A stretch of DNA of 64,000 nucleotides from Streptomyces sp. NBC_01476 (GCF_036227265.1 NZ_CP109446.1:3171001-3235000), one strand, 5' to 3'. Numbered from the stretch's first letter, positions 1-7,837 are shown. Numbers and translations: made by a program. Notes: generated by a model from the sequence alone, not told the origin.

Positions 1-1
1 C

Positions 2-892
2 GGTCCAATGGTGCGGTCCCGCTGGGCTGTGGCCCTGCGGGAAGCACCGGCGCCTCTGACGACCACTGCCGCGGCCTTCGAGTCCGTGACGGATGAGTTC
101 ACCTTCGTGATCGGCCCGGTGGTGGCGACTGCTCTGTGCACCGGAGTGCATCCAGCGGCCGGCCTCATCACCGAGGCGGCGCTCGCCCTCGTCGGCGGCA
201 TCCTCTTCGCCACGCGAGGCAGCGGTTCCCCGGCTCCGCGCCCCGTATCCGCGGCTAAGGGCGCTCGTCACTCCTCCGCCCTCGCGGCGCGGGGCGTCCC
301 GGCGCTCGCTGTTGCGTTTCTGGGCATCGGCACGGTCTTCGGCGGCATGCAGGTGTCGCTGGCCGCGTTCACCGAGGAGATCGGCCGGCCGGGCCTGAAC
401 GGCGTCCTCTACGGCACCTTTGCAGCGGGGAACATGCTCGCAGGAGTGGTCTACGGGTCCGTCTCCTGGCGCCGCGGCCCGCGGGCCCGGTTGCTTGCGG
501 CGTATGCGGCCCTCACTGTCGCCTGCGTCCCCTTGTGGGCCGTCGACGCGGCGCCGCTCCTGGGAGCACTGGGGCTGGCGGCGGGCCTGTGCATCGCGCC
601 GGCGATCATCACCGGCTACACCCTGGTCGACGCACTTGTGCCGGCCGCTACCCGTACCGAGGCGTTCACCTGGCTCACCGGTGCCGTCGCGTTCGGCCAG
701 GCGGTGGCTGTGACCGCTGCCGGGCTGCTGACCGACCGGTGGGGAGCTCACGCGGGTTTCACCGTGCCGCTGGCCGGTACGGTGCTCGCCCTCGTGATGC
801 TCACGGGGCTGCAGGGGCGGCTGGTCTCTCGCCCGCGCGGAGTAGTTGTCTCAGGTGTGATCGGTCACCGTTCGCCGGTCGCGGTGGACTGA
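2..892 (+). CDS. MFS transporter, C-terminal part (5' end outside window)
   Basis: The reading frame is open to the left edge of the window, so the true start is not visible; a Met codon at 8 is only the first one available. The 296 or so residues present are strongly hydrophobic, with about eight predicted membrane spans separated by a short hydrophilic central loop (around residues 70-90), as in the second two thirds of a 12-span major facilitator. Full-length family members are usually near 400 residues, so roughly a quarter is missing. A short polar tail ends at TGA 890-892. Substrate cannot be read from the sequence. The next gene is in the same direction but has its own regulatory site, so co-transcription is not implied. 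Confidence 0.75.
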   Translation, partial: GPMVRSRWAVALREAPAPLTTTAAAFESVTDEFTFVIGPVVATALCTGVHPAAGLITEAALALVGGILFATRGSGSPAPRPVSAAKGARHSSALAARGVPALAVAFLGIGTVFGGMQVSLAAFTEEIGRPGLNGVLYGTFAAGNMLAGVVYGSVSWRRGPRARLLAAYAALTVACVPLWAVDAAPLLGALGLAAGLCIAPAIITGYTLVDALVPAATRTEAFTWLTGAVAFGQAVAVTAAGLLTDRWGAHAGFTVPLAGTVLALVMLTGLQGRLVSRPRGVVVSGVIGHRSPVAVD

Positions 893-922
893 CGGCGGGA
901 AATACTGCACTATTGAGCGTCG

Positions 923-949
923 TTAGCACTCAACAAGTGAGAGTGCCAG
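923..949. promoter_or_regulatory. CIRCE-type HrcA operator overlapping the fmdB ribosome-binding region
   Basis: The inverted repeat TTAGCACTC, nine bases, GAGTGCCAG fills 923-949. CIRCE, the operator of the heat-shock repressor HrcA, has consensus TTAGCACTC-N9-GAGTGCTAA. The variant seen here is the exact reverse complement of the CTGGCACTC-N9-GAGTGCTAA form known from actinobacterial groE promoters. The right arm touches the AGGAGGA ribosome-binding sequence at 949-955, so occupancy could block transcription and the RNA hairpin could affect translation. Confidence 0.75.
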
Positions 950-958
950 GAGGAGCAA

Positions 959-1282
959 GTGCCGACGTACCAGTACCAGTGCACCGAGTGCGGCGAGGCC
1001 CTTGAGGCGGTGCAGAAGTTCAGCGACGACGCGCTGACTGAGTGCCCCAACTGCGCCGGTCGCTTGCGCAAGGTCTTCTCGGCGGTGGGCGTGGTCTTCA
1101 AGGGCTCCGGTTTCTACCGGACCGACAGCCGCGGATCCTCGTCGAGCAGCGCCCCCGCTGCCAAGAGCAGCAGTGGTTCGGAGAGCAAGCCCTCCGAGAG
1201 CAAGAGCGCGTCATCGGCCGGTTCGGCGAGTTCGTCGTCGTCCGCCGGTTCGTCGTCCTCGAACAGCACCTCGGCGGCCTGA
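959..1282 (+). CDS. FmdB family zinc-ribbon protein
   Basis: A 107-residue protein starting at GTG 959, eight bases after an AGGAGG sequence. The N-terminal 45 residues form the FmdB/CxxC_CxxC_SSSS zinc ribbon, with Cys8-x2-Cys11 and Cys29-x2-Cys32 as the metal ligands and the typical MPTYQYQC opening. From about residue 57 the protein is a Ser/Ala/Lys/Glu low-complexity tail, which is common in actinobacterial members. The family was named from a putative regulator of formamidase and amidase genes, but the molecular function of the short actinobacterial forms is unknown. A CIRCE-type operator lies directly upstream and a strong terminator hairpin directly downstream, so it is probably monocistronic and heat-shock controlled. 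Confidence 0.85.
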   Translation: MPTYQYQCTECGEALEAVQKFSDDALTECPNCAGRLRKVFSAVGVVFKGSGFYRTDSRGSSSSSAPAAKSSSGSESKPSESKSASSAGSASSSSSAGSSSSNSTSAA

Positions 1283-1320
1283 CCGCCGTTGCGGCGGCTT
1301 TCGCCGGCCAGGAGTCTTAC

Positions 1321-1348
1321 GGACCCCGCCGTACGCACGGCGGGGTCT
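1321..1348 (+). terminator. Rho-independent-type hairpin after fmdB
   Basis: GGACCCCGCCGT at 1321-1332 pairs with ACGGCGGGGTCT at 1337-1348 around a four-base loop, with almost perfect pairing. It follows the fmdB stop by 38 bases and precedes the MTA phosphorylase start by 33 bases, so it separates the two transcripts. There is no long U tract, as is usual in GC-rich actinobacteria. Confidence 0.75.
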
Positions 1349-1381
1349 GTCGCGTTCCGGGCGCCGATTAGGGTGATCCCC

Positions 1382-2239
1382 ATGGTGCAGAGCAGCGGTG
1401 AGACGCGGGCGCAGGCCGAGATCGGCGTCATCGGCGGGTCGGGCTTCTACTCATTCCTCGAGGATGTGACCGAAGTCACGGTCGACACTCCCTATGGGCC
1501 GCCGAGCGACTCGCTCTTCCTCGGCGAGGTGGCCGGGCGGCGGGTGGCCTTCCTCCCCCGCCACGGTCGCAAGCACCACCTTCCGCCGCACAAGATCAAC
1601 TATCGTGCCAACCTGTGGGCTCTGGCCTCCGTCGGTGCCCGCCAGGTGCTCGGCCCATGCGCGGTCGGCGGCCTTCGCGCGGAGTACGGCCCCGGCACCC
1701 TGCTGGTACCAGACCAGCTCGTGGACCGCACGAAGTCGCGGGCGCAGTCCTACTTCGACGGCGAGACGCGACCGGACGGCACGGTGCCCAATGTGGTCCA
1801 CGTGACGTTCGCGGACCCCTACTGCCCGGTGGGACGGCGAGCAGCTGTCGATACGGCACGCTCCGGCGGCTGGGAGGCTGTGGACGGCGGCACGCTGGTC
1901 GTGGTCGAAGGGCCGCGCTTTTCGACTCGGGCCGAGTCGGTGTGGCACGCCGCGCAGGGGTGGTCCGTAGTGGGCATGACCGGTCACCCCGAGGCGGTCC
2001 TCGCCCGTGAACTGGGCCTGTGTTACACCTCGCTGACGCTGGTCACCGATCTGGACGCGGGCGCCGACACCGGTGAGGGCGTCTCCCACGAAGAGGTCTT
2101 GGAAGTCTTCGCCGCCAATGTGGGCAGGATGCGTGACGTGCTCTTCGACGTGATCGGCGGGCTTCCGGACAACAATGACCGGGACTGCCTGTGCGTGAAT
2201 TCGCTCGGAGGTCAGGAACCGGGGATCACGCTGCCGTAG
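1382..2239 (+). CDS. mtnP: S-methyl-5'-thioadenosine phosphorylase
   Basis: The 285-residue protein cleaves 5'-methylthioadenosine with phosphate to adenine and 5-methylthioribose-1-phosphate, the first step of methionine salvage in the cytosol. It shows the family pattern of the PNP/MTAP phosphorylases: an N-terminal IGVIGGSGFY loop, the PRHGRKHHLPPHKINYRANL phosphate and substrate segment, GPRFSTRAES, MTGHPEAVLARE, and a VTDLDAG segment whose Asp residues are those that favour 6-aminopurines. The frame is open further upstream to 1289, but that extension crosses the fmdB terminator; ATG 1382 gives the normal length. The protein ends with an unremarkable hydrophilic tail. Confidence 0.9.
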   Translation: MVQSSGETRAQAEIGVIGGSGFYSFLEDVTEVTVDTPYGPPSDSLFLGEVAGRRVAFLPRHGRKHHLPPHKINYRANLWALASVGARQVLGPCAVGGLRAEYGPGTLLVPDQLVDRTKSRAQSYFDGETRPDGTVPNVVHVTFADPYCPVGRRAAVDTARSGGWEAVDGGTLVVVEGPRFSTRAESVWHAAQGWSVVGMTGHPEAVLARELGLCYTSLTLVTDLDAGADTGEGVSHEEVLEVFAANVGRMRDVLFDVIGGLPDNNDRDCLCVNSLGGQEPGITLP

Positions 2240-2341
2240 GGCTCTCTTCCCCTTTTCCGCATCGTGGGTGCCTGACACTCGCCCGTCCGTTCCCCTCGAA
2301 GCCGAGGATCAACCGGCTGCTCACTCGTAGGAGTGGCCGGG

Positions 2342-2368
2342 TTATCCACAACTACGGGGTTATCCACA
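2342..2368 (+). other. Pair of TTATCCACA (DnaA-box-like) direct repeats
   Basis: TTATCCACA occurs at 2342-2350 and again at 2360-2368, 18 bases apart, each preceded by a G run (GGG or GGGG). This is the canonical nine-base DnaA box. The pair sits between the MTA phosphorylase stop and the SAF/CpaB-like gene, in the place of a promoter. A single further copy is at 25800-25808. No origin-like cluster is present, so a role as a promoter element or DnaA-titrating site is only a possibility. Confidence 0.5.
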
Positions 2369-2399
2369 GGGCCTCGGAACGATGTCCGCGAAATGAGCG

Positions 2400-3092
2400 A
2401 TGGTGGATCCACCGACCCGTCCGTGGTCGGCTTCCTCCAACGCCAGGCGGTCCCTCACCATGCCCAGCACCAGGCCAGCCCCGTTCTCTTCGATCCGGCC
2501 GGCATCCTCTCCCGACACGTCCGGAGCCATGGTTCCCGGCGCGCCCCGTTTCCCGACCACCCCGGGCGTACCGGAGCCCTACACACCGCCCAGATGCGCT
2601 GTGCCGTCCTTTCCCCCGATCCACCCGGGGGCCCGCGGCGGCAGACGGCTGTTCCGCCGGGCCGTACGGCGCAGGCGCAGGTCTCTCGCCGTCGGCCTCG
2701 CCATGACCGCCGCTGCTCTCGCCGTGTCCGCTGCTCGCGGTGCGCCGCATCAAGCCGTCACCGCGGATCCTCGCGGCCCCGCCGCTGCTGTCGCGCACCA
2801 TGCGCCGCACGAGGCGCTCGTGCGGGCCCCGGTGCGTATCGCGGACGCCGCCGTAGCCGGGCTGCTGCACCCCGGAGACCGGGTGGACGTGCTGGCCGGC
2901 TCGCGGGTGGTGGCAGCGGGCGTGCGGGTGGTCTCCGTACCGGAAACGGCCGGTGCGCCGACGGCCTCCGCCACCCTCCCGGAGGGCGCGGGGCCCGGCG
3001 GGGCACTGGTCGTACTCGCCGTCTCGCGCCACACCGCAGCCTCGCTCGCGGGCGCGGCGATGTCGTCAGCGCTGGCGGTGGCGCTGTGCTGA
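2400..3092 (+). CDS. SAF-domain, RcpC/CpaB-like membrane-anchored protein
   Basis: About 230 residues if the ATG at 2400 is used; an ATG at 2460 (210 residues) is equally possible because neither has a clear ribosome-binding site. The first 85 residues are Pro/Ser-rich and end in an Arg-rich patch, followed by one membrane segment (around 96-113, SLAVGLAMTAAALAVSA). The C-terminal part, beginning VRAPVRIADAAVAGLLHPGD, is the SAF-like fold of Flp pilus assembly proteins RcpC/CpaB. No other pilus genes are nearby. Streptomycetes commonly place such a gene just before mscL, which is also the arrangement here. Function is inferred from fold only. Confidence 0.65.
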   Translation: MVDPPTRPWSASSNARRSLTMPSTRPAPFSSIRPASSPDTSGAMVPGAPRFPTTPGVPEPYTPPRCAVPSFPPIHPGARGGRRLFRRAVRRRRRSLAVGLAMTAAALAVSAARGAPHQAVTADPRGPAAAVAHHAPHEALVRAPVRIADAAVAGLLHPGDRVDVLAGSRVVAAGVRVVSVPETAGAPTASATLPEGAGPGGALVVLAVSRHTAASLAGAAMSSALAVALC

Positions 3093-3194
3093 ATCACCCG
3101 TTCGCGGAAGGCGATTGGACGCTGCGATCCTCCGCTGCCGTGCATGGCGGAATCCACCATGCCGCTGCTCCGGCGTCAGGGGCGAGGCACATCG

Positions 3195-3614
3195 GTGGTC
3201 AACGAGAGCAAGCCGAGCCCGCCTGCGGGTTTCAGGGAATTCATCACCCGCGGGAACGTGATCGACCAGCCGGTCGCCGTGGTCGTGGGTGCTGCGTTCA
3301 TCACCATCGTGAACTCCGTGGTCAACGGGGTGATCAATCCGCACATCGGCGCTTTCGGTACGAAGGACCTCGTTGGGTATTCGTCCTGTCTCAAAGGCCC
3401 GTGTCAGATCAACGGCAAGGGCGAGACGCTCAGCGGCATCCGCGTCCAGCGGGGGTAGGTGCTGAGGGCCGGCTTGACGCTCCTGACCACGGCCGCAGCG
3501 GTGCATTTCCCGATGGCCGCACCGATGGCCCGCTACTACCCGCTGCGGGGACGTCCTCCCTCATGGAACAGGGGACCGAGCGCCTTCAGAGGTGGTGGGG
3601 CGGCTTCTCGTTGA
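3195..3614 (+). pseudogene. mscL: Large-conductance mechanosensitive channel mscL, disrupted by a nonsense codon
   Basis: From GTG 3195 the frame encodes a recognisable Msc[20 protein letters not shown] (first membrane helix region), [20 protein letters not shown], and the periplasmic loop [10 protein letters not shown]. At 3456-3458 an in-frame TAG interrupts it. Where family members read WGSVL, here the codons are GGG TAG GTG CTG, so a single TCG-to-TAG change at the Ser codon explains the stop. The frame continues after the stop with an eroded second membrane helix (LLTTAAAVHFPMAAPMARYY) and then drifts to a TGA at 3612. Only 87 residues would be made, lacking the second helix, so the channel is almost certainly non-functional. 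Its tail overlaps the convergent hypothetical gene. Confidence 0.8.
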
Positions 3615-3852
3615 GGAAGCGCTCGAAGTCGTCCTCCCCCGCGCCGGAATGCGTACCACCCCAGCCGCGGTCGGTGTCGTCCGATGACGGGCGGTCGAGC
3701 GGGTCGTCGAAGACCAAGTGTCCGGAGGAGCCGGCGGCGGGCCGTGTGCCTGGCGAGCCGGATGCACTGTCTTCACCGACGGCGTCGGCCGGCGCCGCTC
3801 CGTCTGCCGGGCCGGTATCGGGTGTGCGGTCGGGGTCGCGGGCTGTGCTCAT
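3586..3852 (-). CDS. Small acidic hypothetical protein
   Basis: An 88-residue hydrophilic protein from ATG at 3850-3852; a longer upstream extension exists but lacks the composition of the rest. It is rich in Asp, Pro, Gly, Ser and Ala, without membrane segment or signal peptide, and probably largely disordered. The C-terminal third ([28 protein letters not shown] region) is the least low-complexity part and looks like a conserved peptide tail. It is divergent from the cysteine desulfhydrase-like gene and converges on the mscL pseudogene. I cannot assign a function. Confidence 0.6.
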   Translation of the reverse strand: MSTARDPDRTPDTGPADGAAPADAVGEDSASGSPGTRPAAGSSGHLVFDDPLDRPSSDDTDRGWGGTHSGAGEDDFERFLNEKPPHHL

Positions 3853-3965
3853 GCCTTCAGCGTACGGCGGTGCTGAGACGCCCGGAGAGGTGTCCTCACT
3901 CAAGCAGGTGCACGCAGATACCCCAAGTGTCCGTTTGGGACAATCGGACGGATATACCTGGTCGC

Positions 3966-5111
3966 ATGAGACCACCCCAGCCGACCCAGTCCCCCGTGCC
4001 GCCACCAGGAGCCGATCAGGAACTGGACATCGACAGAAGCGATCCCGCGTACCGTCGCTGGTTGAGCACTGCTGTGGGGAAGGTCCATGCCGACGCGAAC
4101 AGGTCCGCCGATACCCATTTGCTGTCGGTGCCGCTCCCGGAGGACTGGGGCGTCGACCTCTATCTGAAGGACGAGTCGACGCACCCGACGGGGTCGCTCA
4201 AGCACCGGCTGGCGAGGTCGCTGTTCCTGTACGGCCTGTGCAACGGCTGGATCCGCCCGGGCCGCCCGGTGATCGAGGCGTCCAGCGGGTCTACGGCCGT
4301 TTCGGAGGCGTACTTCGCCCGGCTGATCGGTGTCCCCTTTGTGGCCGTGATGGCTCGTGGGACGGTACGGACGAAGGTGGAGCTGATCGAGTTCCACGGG
4401 GGCCGGTGCCACCTGGTGGACAACGCGCAGCAGGTGTACGAGACGGCGGCCCGGCTGGCCCGGGAGACCGGCGGCCACTACATGGACCAGTTCACGTACG
4501 CGGAGCGGGCGACGGACTGGCGGGGCAACAACAACATCGCGGAGTCGATCTTCCGGCAGATGGCCCAGGAACGCTATCCGGTCCCGGCGTGGATCGTGGC
4601 AACGGCGGGAACCGGCGGAACATCGGCGACCCTCGCCCGGTACGTACGGTACGCCCAGGCAACCACGGGGATCTGCGTGGCCGATCCGGAGAATTCGGCG
4701 TTCTTTCCGGGCTGGAGGGACAACGACCCGTCGGTGACAACAGCGACCAGCTCACGCATCGAAGGCGTCGGCCGGCAGCGGGTGGAGCCGAGCTTCGTGC
4801 CGGGCGCCATCGACCGGATGATGCGGGTCCCGGACGCGGCCTCGATCGCGTGCGTCCGCGTACTGGAGCGCCTCCTGGGACGCCGGGCGGGAGCCTCGAC
4901 GGGAACCGGCCTGTGGGCGGCATTCCGGATCATCTCCGAGATGCGTGACCGCGGGGAGCACGGCAGCGTGGTCGGGCTTCTTTGCGATCCCGGCGAGCGC
5001 TACGTCGAGAAGTACTACTCGGACGACTGGCTGGCCGCGCAGGGCATCGACATCGAACCGTATCTGGCACGTGTCGAGCGCTTTCTGGGGTCGGAGAGCC
5101 TCGGCGCCTGA
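3966..5111 (+). CDS. PLP-dependent cysteine synthase family protein, Cds1-like cysteine desulfhydrase
   Basis: The 381-residue protein is a fold-type II PLP enzyme. Lys79 in [10 protein letters not shown] is the Schiff-base lysine; [10 protein letters not shown] provides the substrate carboxylate loop and [14 protein letters not shown] the phosphate-binding Gly-rich loop. The sequence pattern ([24 protein letters not shown], [23 protein letters not shown]) matches my recollection of mycobacterial Cds1, an L-cysteine desulfhydrase producing sulfide, pyruvate and ammonia, more than of a true cysteine synthase. The first 20 residues are a Pro-rich tail. No serine acetyltransferase gene is adjacent, which also argues against a biosynthetic role. 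ATG 3966 is chosen because upstream frame runs into the divergent gene's promoter. Confidence 0.8.
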   Translation: MRPPQPTQSPVPPPGADQELDIDRSDPAYRRWLSTAVGKVHADANRSADTHLLSVPLPEDWGVDLYLKDESTHPTGSLKHRLARSLFLYGLCNGWIRPGRPVIEASSGSTAVSEAYFARLIGVPFVAVMARGTVRTKVELIEFHGGRCHLVDNAQQVYETAARLARETGGHYMDQFTYAERATDWRGNNNIAESIFRQMAQERYPVPAWIVATAGTGGTSATLARYVRYAQATTGICVADPENSAFFPGWRDNDPSVTTATSSRIEGVGRQRVEPSFVPGAIDRMMRVPDAASIACVRVLERLLGRRAGASTGTGLWAAFRIISEMRDRGEHGSVVGLLCDPGERYVEKYYSDDWLAAQGIDIEPYLARVERFLGSESLGA

Positions 5112-5165
5112 CCTGATGGCCGGCTGGGCAGCTGAGAGGTGATCGGCGGCACGTCCGGGGATGGC

Positions 5166-5912
5166 TCAGACGCCGGCAGCTCCGAGGAGTGCGCCGACGG
5201 CGTAGGTCACGGCCATGGCGATCGCGCCGCCGGCTGCGTTGCGCACGATGGCGGGGCGGGCGGGCGCGCTGCCGAGGCGGGCGCTGCCCCAGCCGCAGCC
5301 GACCAGGGCGACCAGAACCGAGATGACGGTGATGGGCAGGCGCCAGTCGCGGGGCGGCAGCACGATCGCCAGCAGCGGCAGCAGCGCGCCCGCGGTGAAG
5401 GCGATGAAGCTCGCCCAGGCTGCGTGCCAGGGATTGGAGAGCTCGTCGGGGTTGATGCCGAGTTCGACGCGGGCGTGGGCGCCGAGTGCGTCGCGCGCGG
5501 TGAGTTGCTTGGCGACCTCGCGGGCGAGGTCGTGGGTGATGCCCTGGTCCTGGAGGAGGCCGGTGAGTTCGTCGAGTTCTGCCTGCGGGGTGGTGGCGAG
5601 TTCTTCGCGTTCCAGGGCGAGGGCGGCCTGTTCCGAGTCGCGCTGTGTACTGACCGAGACGTACTCGCCTGCCGCCATCGACAGGGAGCCTGCCAGCAGC
5701 CCCGCGAGGCCGGCGGTCAGGAGCGCGGACCGGGAGTCGGTGGCACCCGCGACGCCGACGACCAGCCCAGCGGTGGAGACCACGCCGTCGTTGGCGCCGA
5801 GGACCCCGGCGCGGAGCCAGTTGAGCCTGATGCCGAGACCTTCGTGGTGGGGTTCCTCGGGGTGGGGGCCGGCGGGGTCCTCGCCGGGCGCGGTGTTGGC
5901 GTCCTTGGGCAT
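5166..5912 (-). CDS. VIT1/CCC1 family transporter (iron/manganese type)
   Basis: A 248-residue membrane protein in the VIT1/CCC1 family, which moves Fe2+ or Mn2+ out of the cytosol. The N-terminal segment LRAGVLGANDGVVSTAGLVVGVAGA is the first helix with the family Asp/Asn residues, followed by a second helix with MAAGEYVSVSTQRDSE, the characteristic metal-site region. A roughly 80-residue cytosolic Glu-rich segment (EQAALALEREEL to ARVELGINP) corresponds to the metal-binding domain, then three C-terminal helices. The start is placed at the ATG at 5910-5912; a GTG further upstream at 5987 would add 25 residues without family similarity. It lies just downstream of hrdD on the same strand. Confidence 0.85.
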   Translation of the reverse strand: MPKDANTAPGEDPAGPHPEEPHHEGLGIRLNWLRAGVLGANDGVVSTAGLVVGVAGATDSRSALLTAGLAGLLAGSLSMAAGEYVSVSTQRDSEQAALALEREELATTPQAELDELTGLLQDQGITHDLAREVAKQLTARDALGAHARVELGINPDELSNPWHAAWASFIAFTAGALLPLLAIVLPPRDWRLPITVISVLVALVGCGWGSARLGSAPARPAIVRNAAGGAIAMAVTYAVGALLGAAGV

Positions 5913-6035
5913 AGGAGGCAGCGTCTCATCCCGCGCGGGACGCGCGTACGCGGACACAGGCCGGACCCCGGCGCGGGGGGGATGCACCGGGGTCCGGGTC
6001 TGTGGGGCGCCTCCCGGGTGGGGGCGCCGTGCGGG

Positions 6036-7031
6036 TCAGGCGGCTTCGTAGTCCAGGCCGGTCGCGCGCGCCATGCGCTTGAGGTCGGCGAGGGCGTGCT
6101 TCTCGATCTGACGGATGCGTTCGCGGGTGAGGCCGTGTTCCTTGCCGACCTCGGTGAGAGTGCGTTCGCGGCCGTCCACGATGCCGTAGCGGGCCCGGAT
6201 GATGGAGGCGGTGCGGTCGTCGAGCCGGTCGATGAGGCCGTCGAGTTCCTCGCGGCGCAGCATCACCAATACGGAGTCCTCCGGGGACGGCGCGGCGCCG
6301 TCCTCCACGAGGTCACCGAACTCGGTCTCGCCTTCGGCGTCCACGGACATGTTCAGCGACACGGGGTCACGGGCCCAGTCCAGGACGTCGGCGACGCGCT
6401 CCGGGGTGGAGCTGAGTTCGGCAGCGATCTCGGAGGGCTCCGCGTCGCGGCCGTTCTCACGGTTGAATTCGCGCTGCACGCGCCGGATGCGGCCTAGCTC
6501 CTCCACGAGGTGGACGGGCAGCCGGATGGTGCGTGACTGGTCGGCGATGGACCGGGTAATGGCCTGGCGGATCCACCAGGTCGCATAGGTGGAGAACTTG
6601 AAGCCCTTGGCGTAGTCGAATTTCTCGACGGCGCGGACCAGGCCGGCGTTCCCCTCCTGAATCAGGTCGAGGAGCGGAAGGCCGCTGCGCGGGTAGCGGC
6701 GGGCGACGGCGACGACGAGGCGGAGGTTGGACCGGATGAAGATGTCCTTTGCCTTCTCACCTGCGGCGACGAGCGCTTCCAGTTCCTCGCGCCGGGCGTC
6801 ACCGCCCGCTTTCGCGGGCAGATCGGGGTCGGCGGCGAGTATGCGTTCGGCGTAGACGCCCGCTTCGATGTCCCGGGACAGCTCGACCTCCCTGGCGGCG
6901 TCGAGCAGCGGTGTGCGCGCGATCTCGTCCAGGTACATGCCGACGAGGTCGCGATCGGCGACTTCCCCGCCTGCGGCGCGAACGCTGCTGGTCCCGCCTG
7001 CGTTACGACGGGCGACGGCACGGGTTGCCAT
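6036..7031 (-). CDS. hrdD: RNA polymerase sigma factor HrdD (group 2 sigma-70)
   Basis: The 331-residue protein is a primary-like, non-essential sigma factor. Region 1.2 (DLVGMYLDEIARTPLLDAAREVELSRDIEAG), region 2 (SNLRLVVAVARRY, LDLIQEGNAGLVRAVEKFDYAKGFKFSTYATWWIRQAI), region 3 (IRLPVHLVEELGRIRRV) and region 4 (ERTLTEVGKEHGLTRERIRQIEKHAL) are complete. It lacks the long acidic N-terminal extension of the essential HrdB, and its length equals that of S. coelicolor HrdD, as I recall it. Region 2.4 and 4.2 recognition residues look canonical, so it should read TTGACR/TAGAPPT-type promoters. The ATG at 7031 follows a leader of about 200 bases shared with the divergent acetyltransferase. Confidence 0.88.
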   Translation of the reverse strand: MATRAVARRNAGGTSSVRAAGGEVADRDLVGMYLDEIARTPLLDAAREVELSRDIEAGVYAERILAADPDLPAKAGGDARREELEALVAAGEKAKDIFIRSNLRLVVAVARRYPRSGLPLLDLIQEGNAGLVRAVEKFDYAKGFKFSTYATWWIRQAITRSIADQSRTIRLPVHLVEELGRIRRVQREFNRENGRDAEPSEIAAELSSTPERVADVLDWARDPVSLNMSVDAEGETEFGDLVEDGAAPSPEDSVLVMLRREELDGLIDRLDDRTASIIRARYGIVDGRERTLTEVGKEHGLTRERIRQIEKHALADLKRMARATGLDYEAA

Positions 7032-7223
7032 GCGAGCTCCCTTACGAAAGTGCGGTCGGTCTCGGTCGGATCGGGCCGCTGTGCGGGCTTCCGCTTCGTG
7101 TGCGGCTCATGCCTTCCGGCTGCCCCATCCGATCTGGATAACGACTGGAATCCGGACACAATTCCCATGTCGTCACCTGTTTTTTATGATCATGCAGTAC
7201 CCTGTCCGGCCACATAGAGAGGT

Positions 7224-7244
7224 CATACGATGTCCGATCGTATG
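7224..7244. promoter_or_regulatory. Palindrome spanning the acetyltransferase start codon
   Basis: CATACGAT at 7224-7231 and ATCGTATG at 7237-7244 are perfect inverted repeats around GTCCG. The start codon ATG (7230) lies inside the left arm and the second in-frame ATG (7242) in the right arm. It may be an operator, or an RNA hairpin that masks translation initiation. Confidence 0.45.
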
Positions 7245-7751
7245 AATGTGCAGGTCAGCCCAGCCATAGAGGGTGATCTGGACGCGCTCACCGATATCTA
7301 CAACCACTACATCCGCGAGACCGCCATCACCTTTGACGTGACCCCGATCACCCCCGACGAGCGCCGGCCGTGGCTGCTCTCCCATCCGGAAGACGGCCCC
7401 CACCGCCTCTTGGTTGCCAGGGACTCGGACCCGTCCGGGCGGATTCTCGGATATGCGTCCAGCAGCCCCTTCCGGCCGAAGGCGGCGTATGCGACTTCCG
7501 TGGAGACGAGCATCTATCTCGCGCCGGACGCGGGTGGCCGCGGGATCGGCACTTTGCTCTACGAGCGGCTTTTCGAGGCTCTCGAGGGTGAGGACCTGCA
7601 CCGCGCCTACGCGGGCGTCACCCTTCCGAATGAGGCGTCCGTACGGATTCACCGTCGTTTCGGTTTCCGGCAGGTCGGTCTGTACGAGGAGGTAGGCCGA
7701 AAGTTCGGTGCCTATCACGATGTGGCGTGGTTCGAGAAGCGTCTGACATAG
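7230..7751 (+). CDS. GNAT family N-acetyltransferase, phosphinothricin-acetyltransferase-like
   Basis: A 173-residue single-domain GNAT protein. The opening IRPA-like strand is VQVSPAIEGDLDALTDIYNHYIRETAITFD, as in Pat/Bar proteins; the acetyl-CoA pyrophosphate loop is DAGGRGIGTLLY (around residues 99-110), and the C-terminal GFRQVGLYEEVGRKFGAYHDVAWFEKRL matches the Pat-type end (where true Pat has a K-x-G-x-W-x-D-V segment). It transfers acetyl from acetyl-CoA to a small amine; whether that is phosphinothricin, methionine sulfoximine or another amino acid cannot be decided here. AGAGAGG at 7216-7222 supports the ATG at 7230. Divergent from hrdD. Confidence 0.8.
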   Translation: MSDRMNVQVSPAIEGDLDALTDIYNHYIRETAITFDVTPITPDERRPWLLSHPEDGPHRLLVARDSDPSGRILGYASSSPFRPKAAYATSVETSIYLAPDAGGRGIGTLLYERLFEALEGEDLHRAYAGVTLPNEASVRIHRRFGFRQVGLYEEVGRKFGAYHDVAWFEKRLT

Positions 7752-7769
7752 GCGGGCGCGAGCCAGTCG

Positions 7770-7827
7770 GCTCTTGCTTGAAGGTTCAAGCAAGAGCTAC
7801 CGTCGTACCGTACCTTTGAAACTTCAA
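7770..7827. promoter_or_regulatory. Two TTGAA-N2-TTCAA operator boxes before the dioxygenase gene
   Basis: The first box is the core of a long palindrome: GCTCTTGCTTGAA (7770-7782), GG, TTCAAGCAAGAGC (7785-7797), 13-base arms with no mismatch. The second is TTGAA-AC-TTCAA at 7816-7827. Their centres are 38 bases apart. The same core is in front of marR (12117-12128) and, with one mismatch, in front of the flavin monooxygenase gene. Because the first box starts only 19 bases after the acetyltransferase stop it could double as a terminator. Dyad symmetry, two-base spacer and company of a marR gene suggest a MarR-type operator. Confidence 0.65.
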
Positions 7828-7837
7828 GGAGGGCGCG

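Noticed and set aside
1289..1381. N-terminal extension of the MTA phosphorylase
   Set aside because: It would translate through the fmdB terminator and exceeds the family length; ATG 1382 fits.
2333..4948. Long plus-strand frame of 870 codons through the mscL and Cds1-like genes
   Set aside because: Out of frame with all recognisable proteins there and Arg/Gly-rich; shadow frame.
5139..6497. Long plus-strand open frame (about 450 codons) opposite the VIT1/CCC1 and hrdD genes
   Set aside because: It is the antisense frame of two clear genes; its protein is Gly/Val/Ala-rich without a recognisable domain, a common by-product of high GC.
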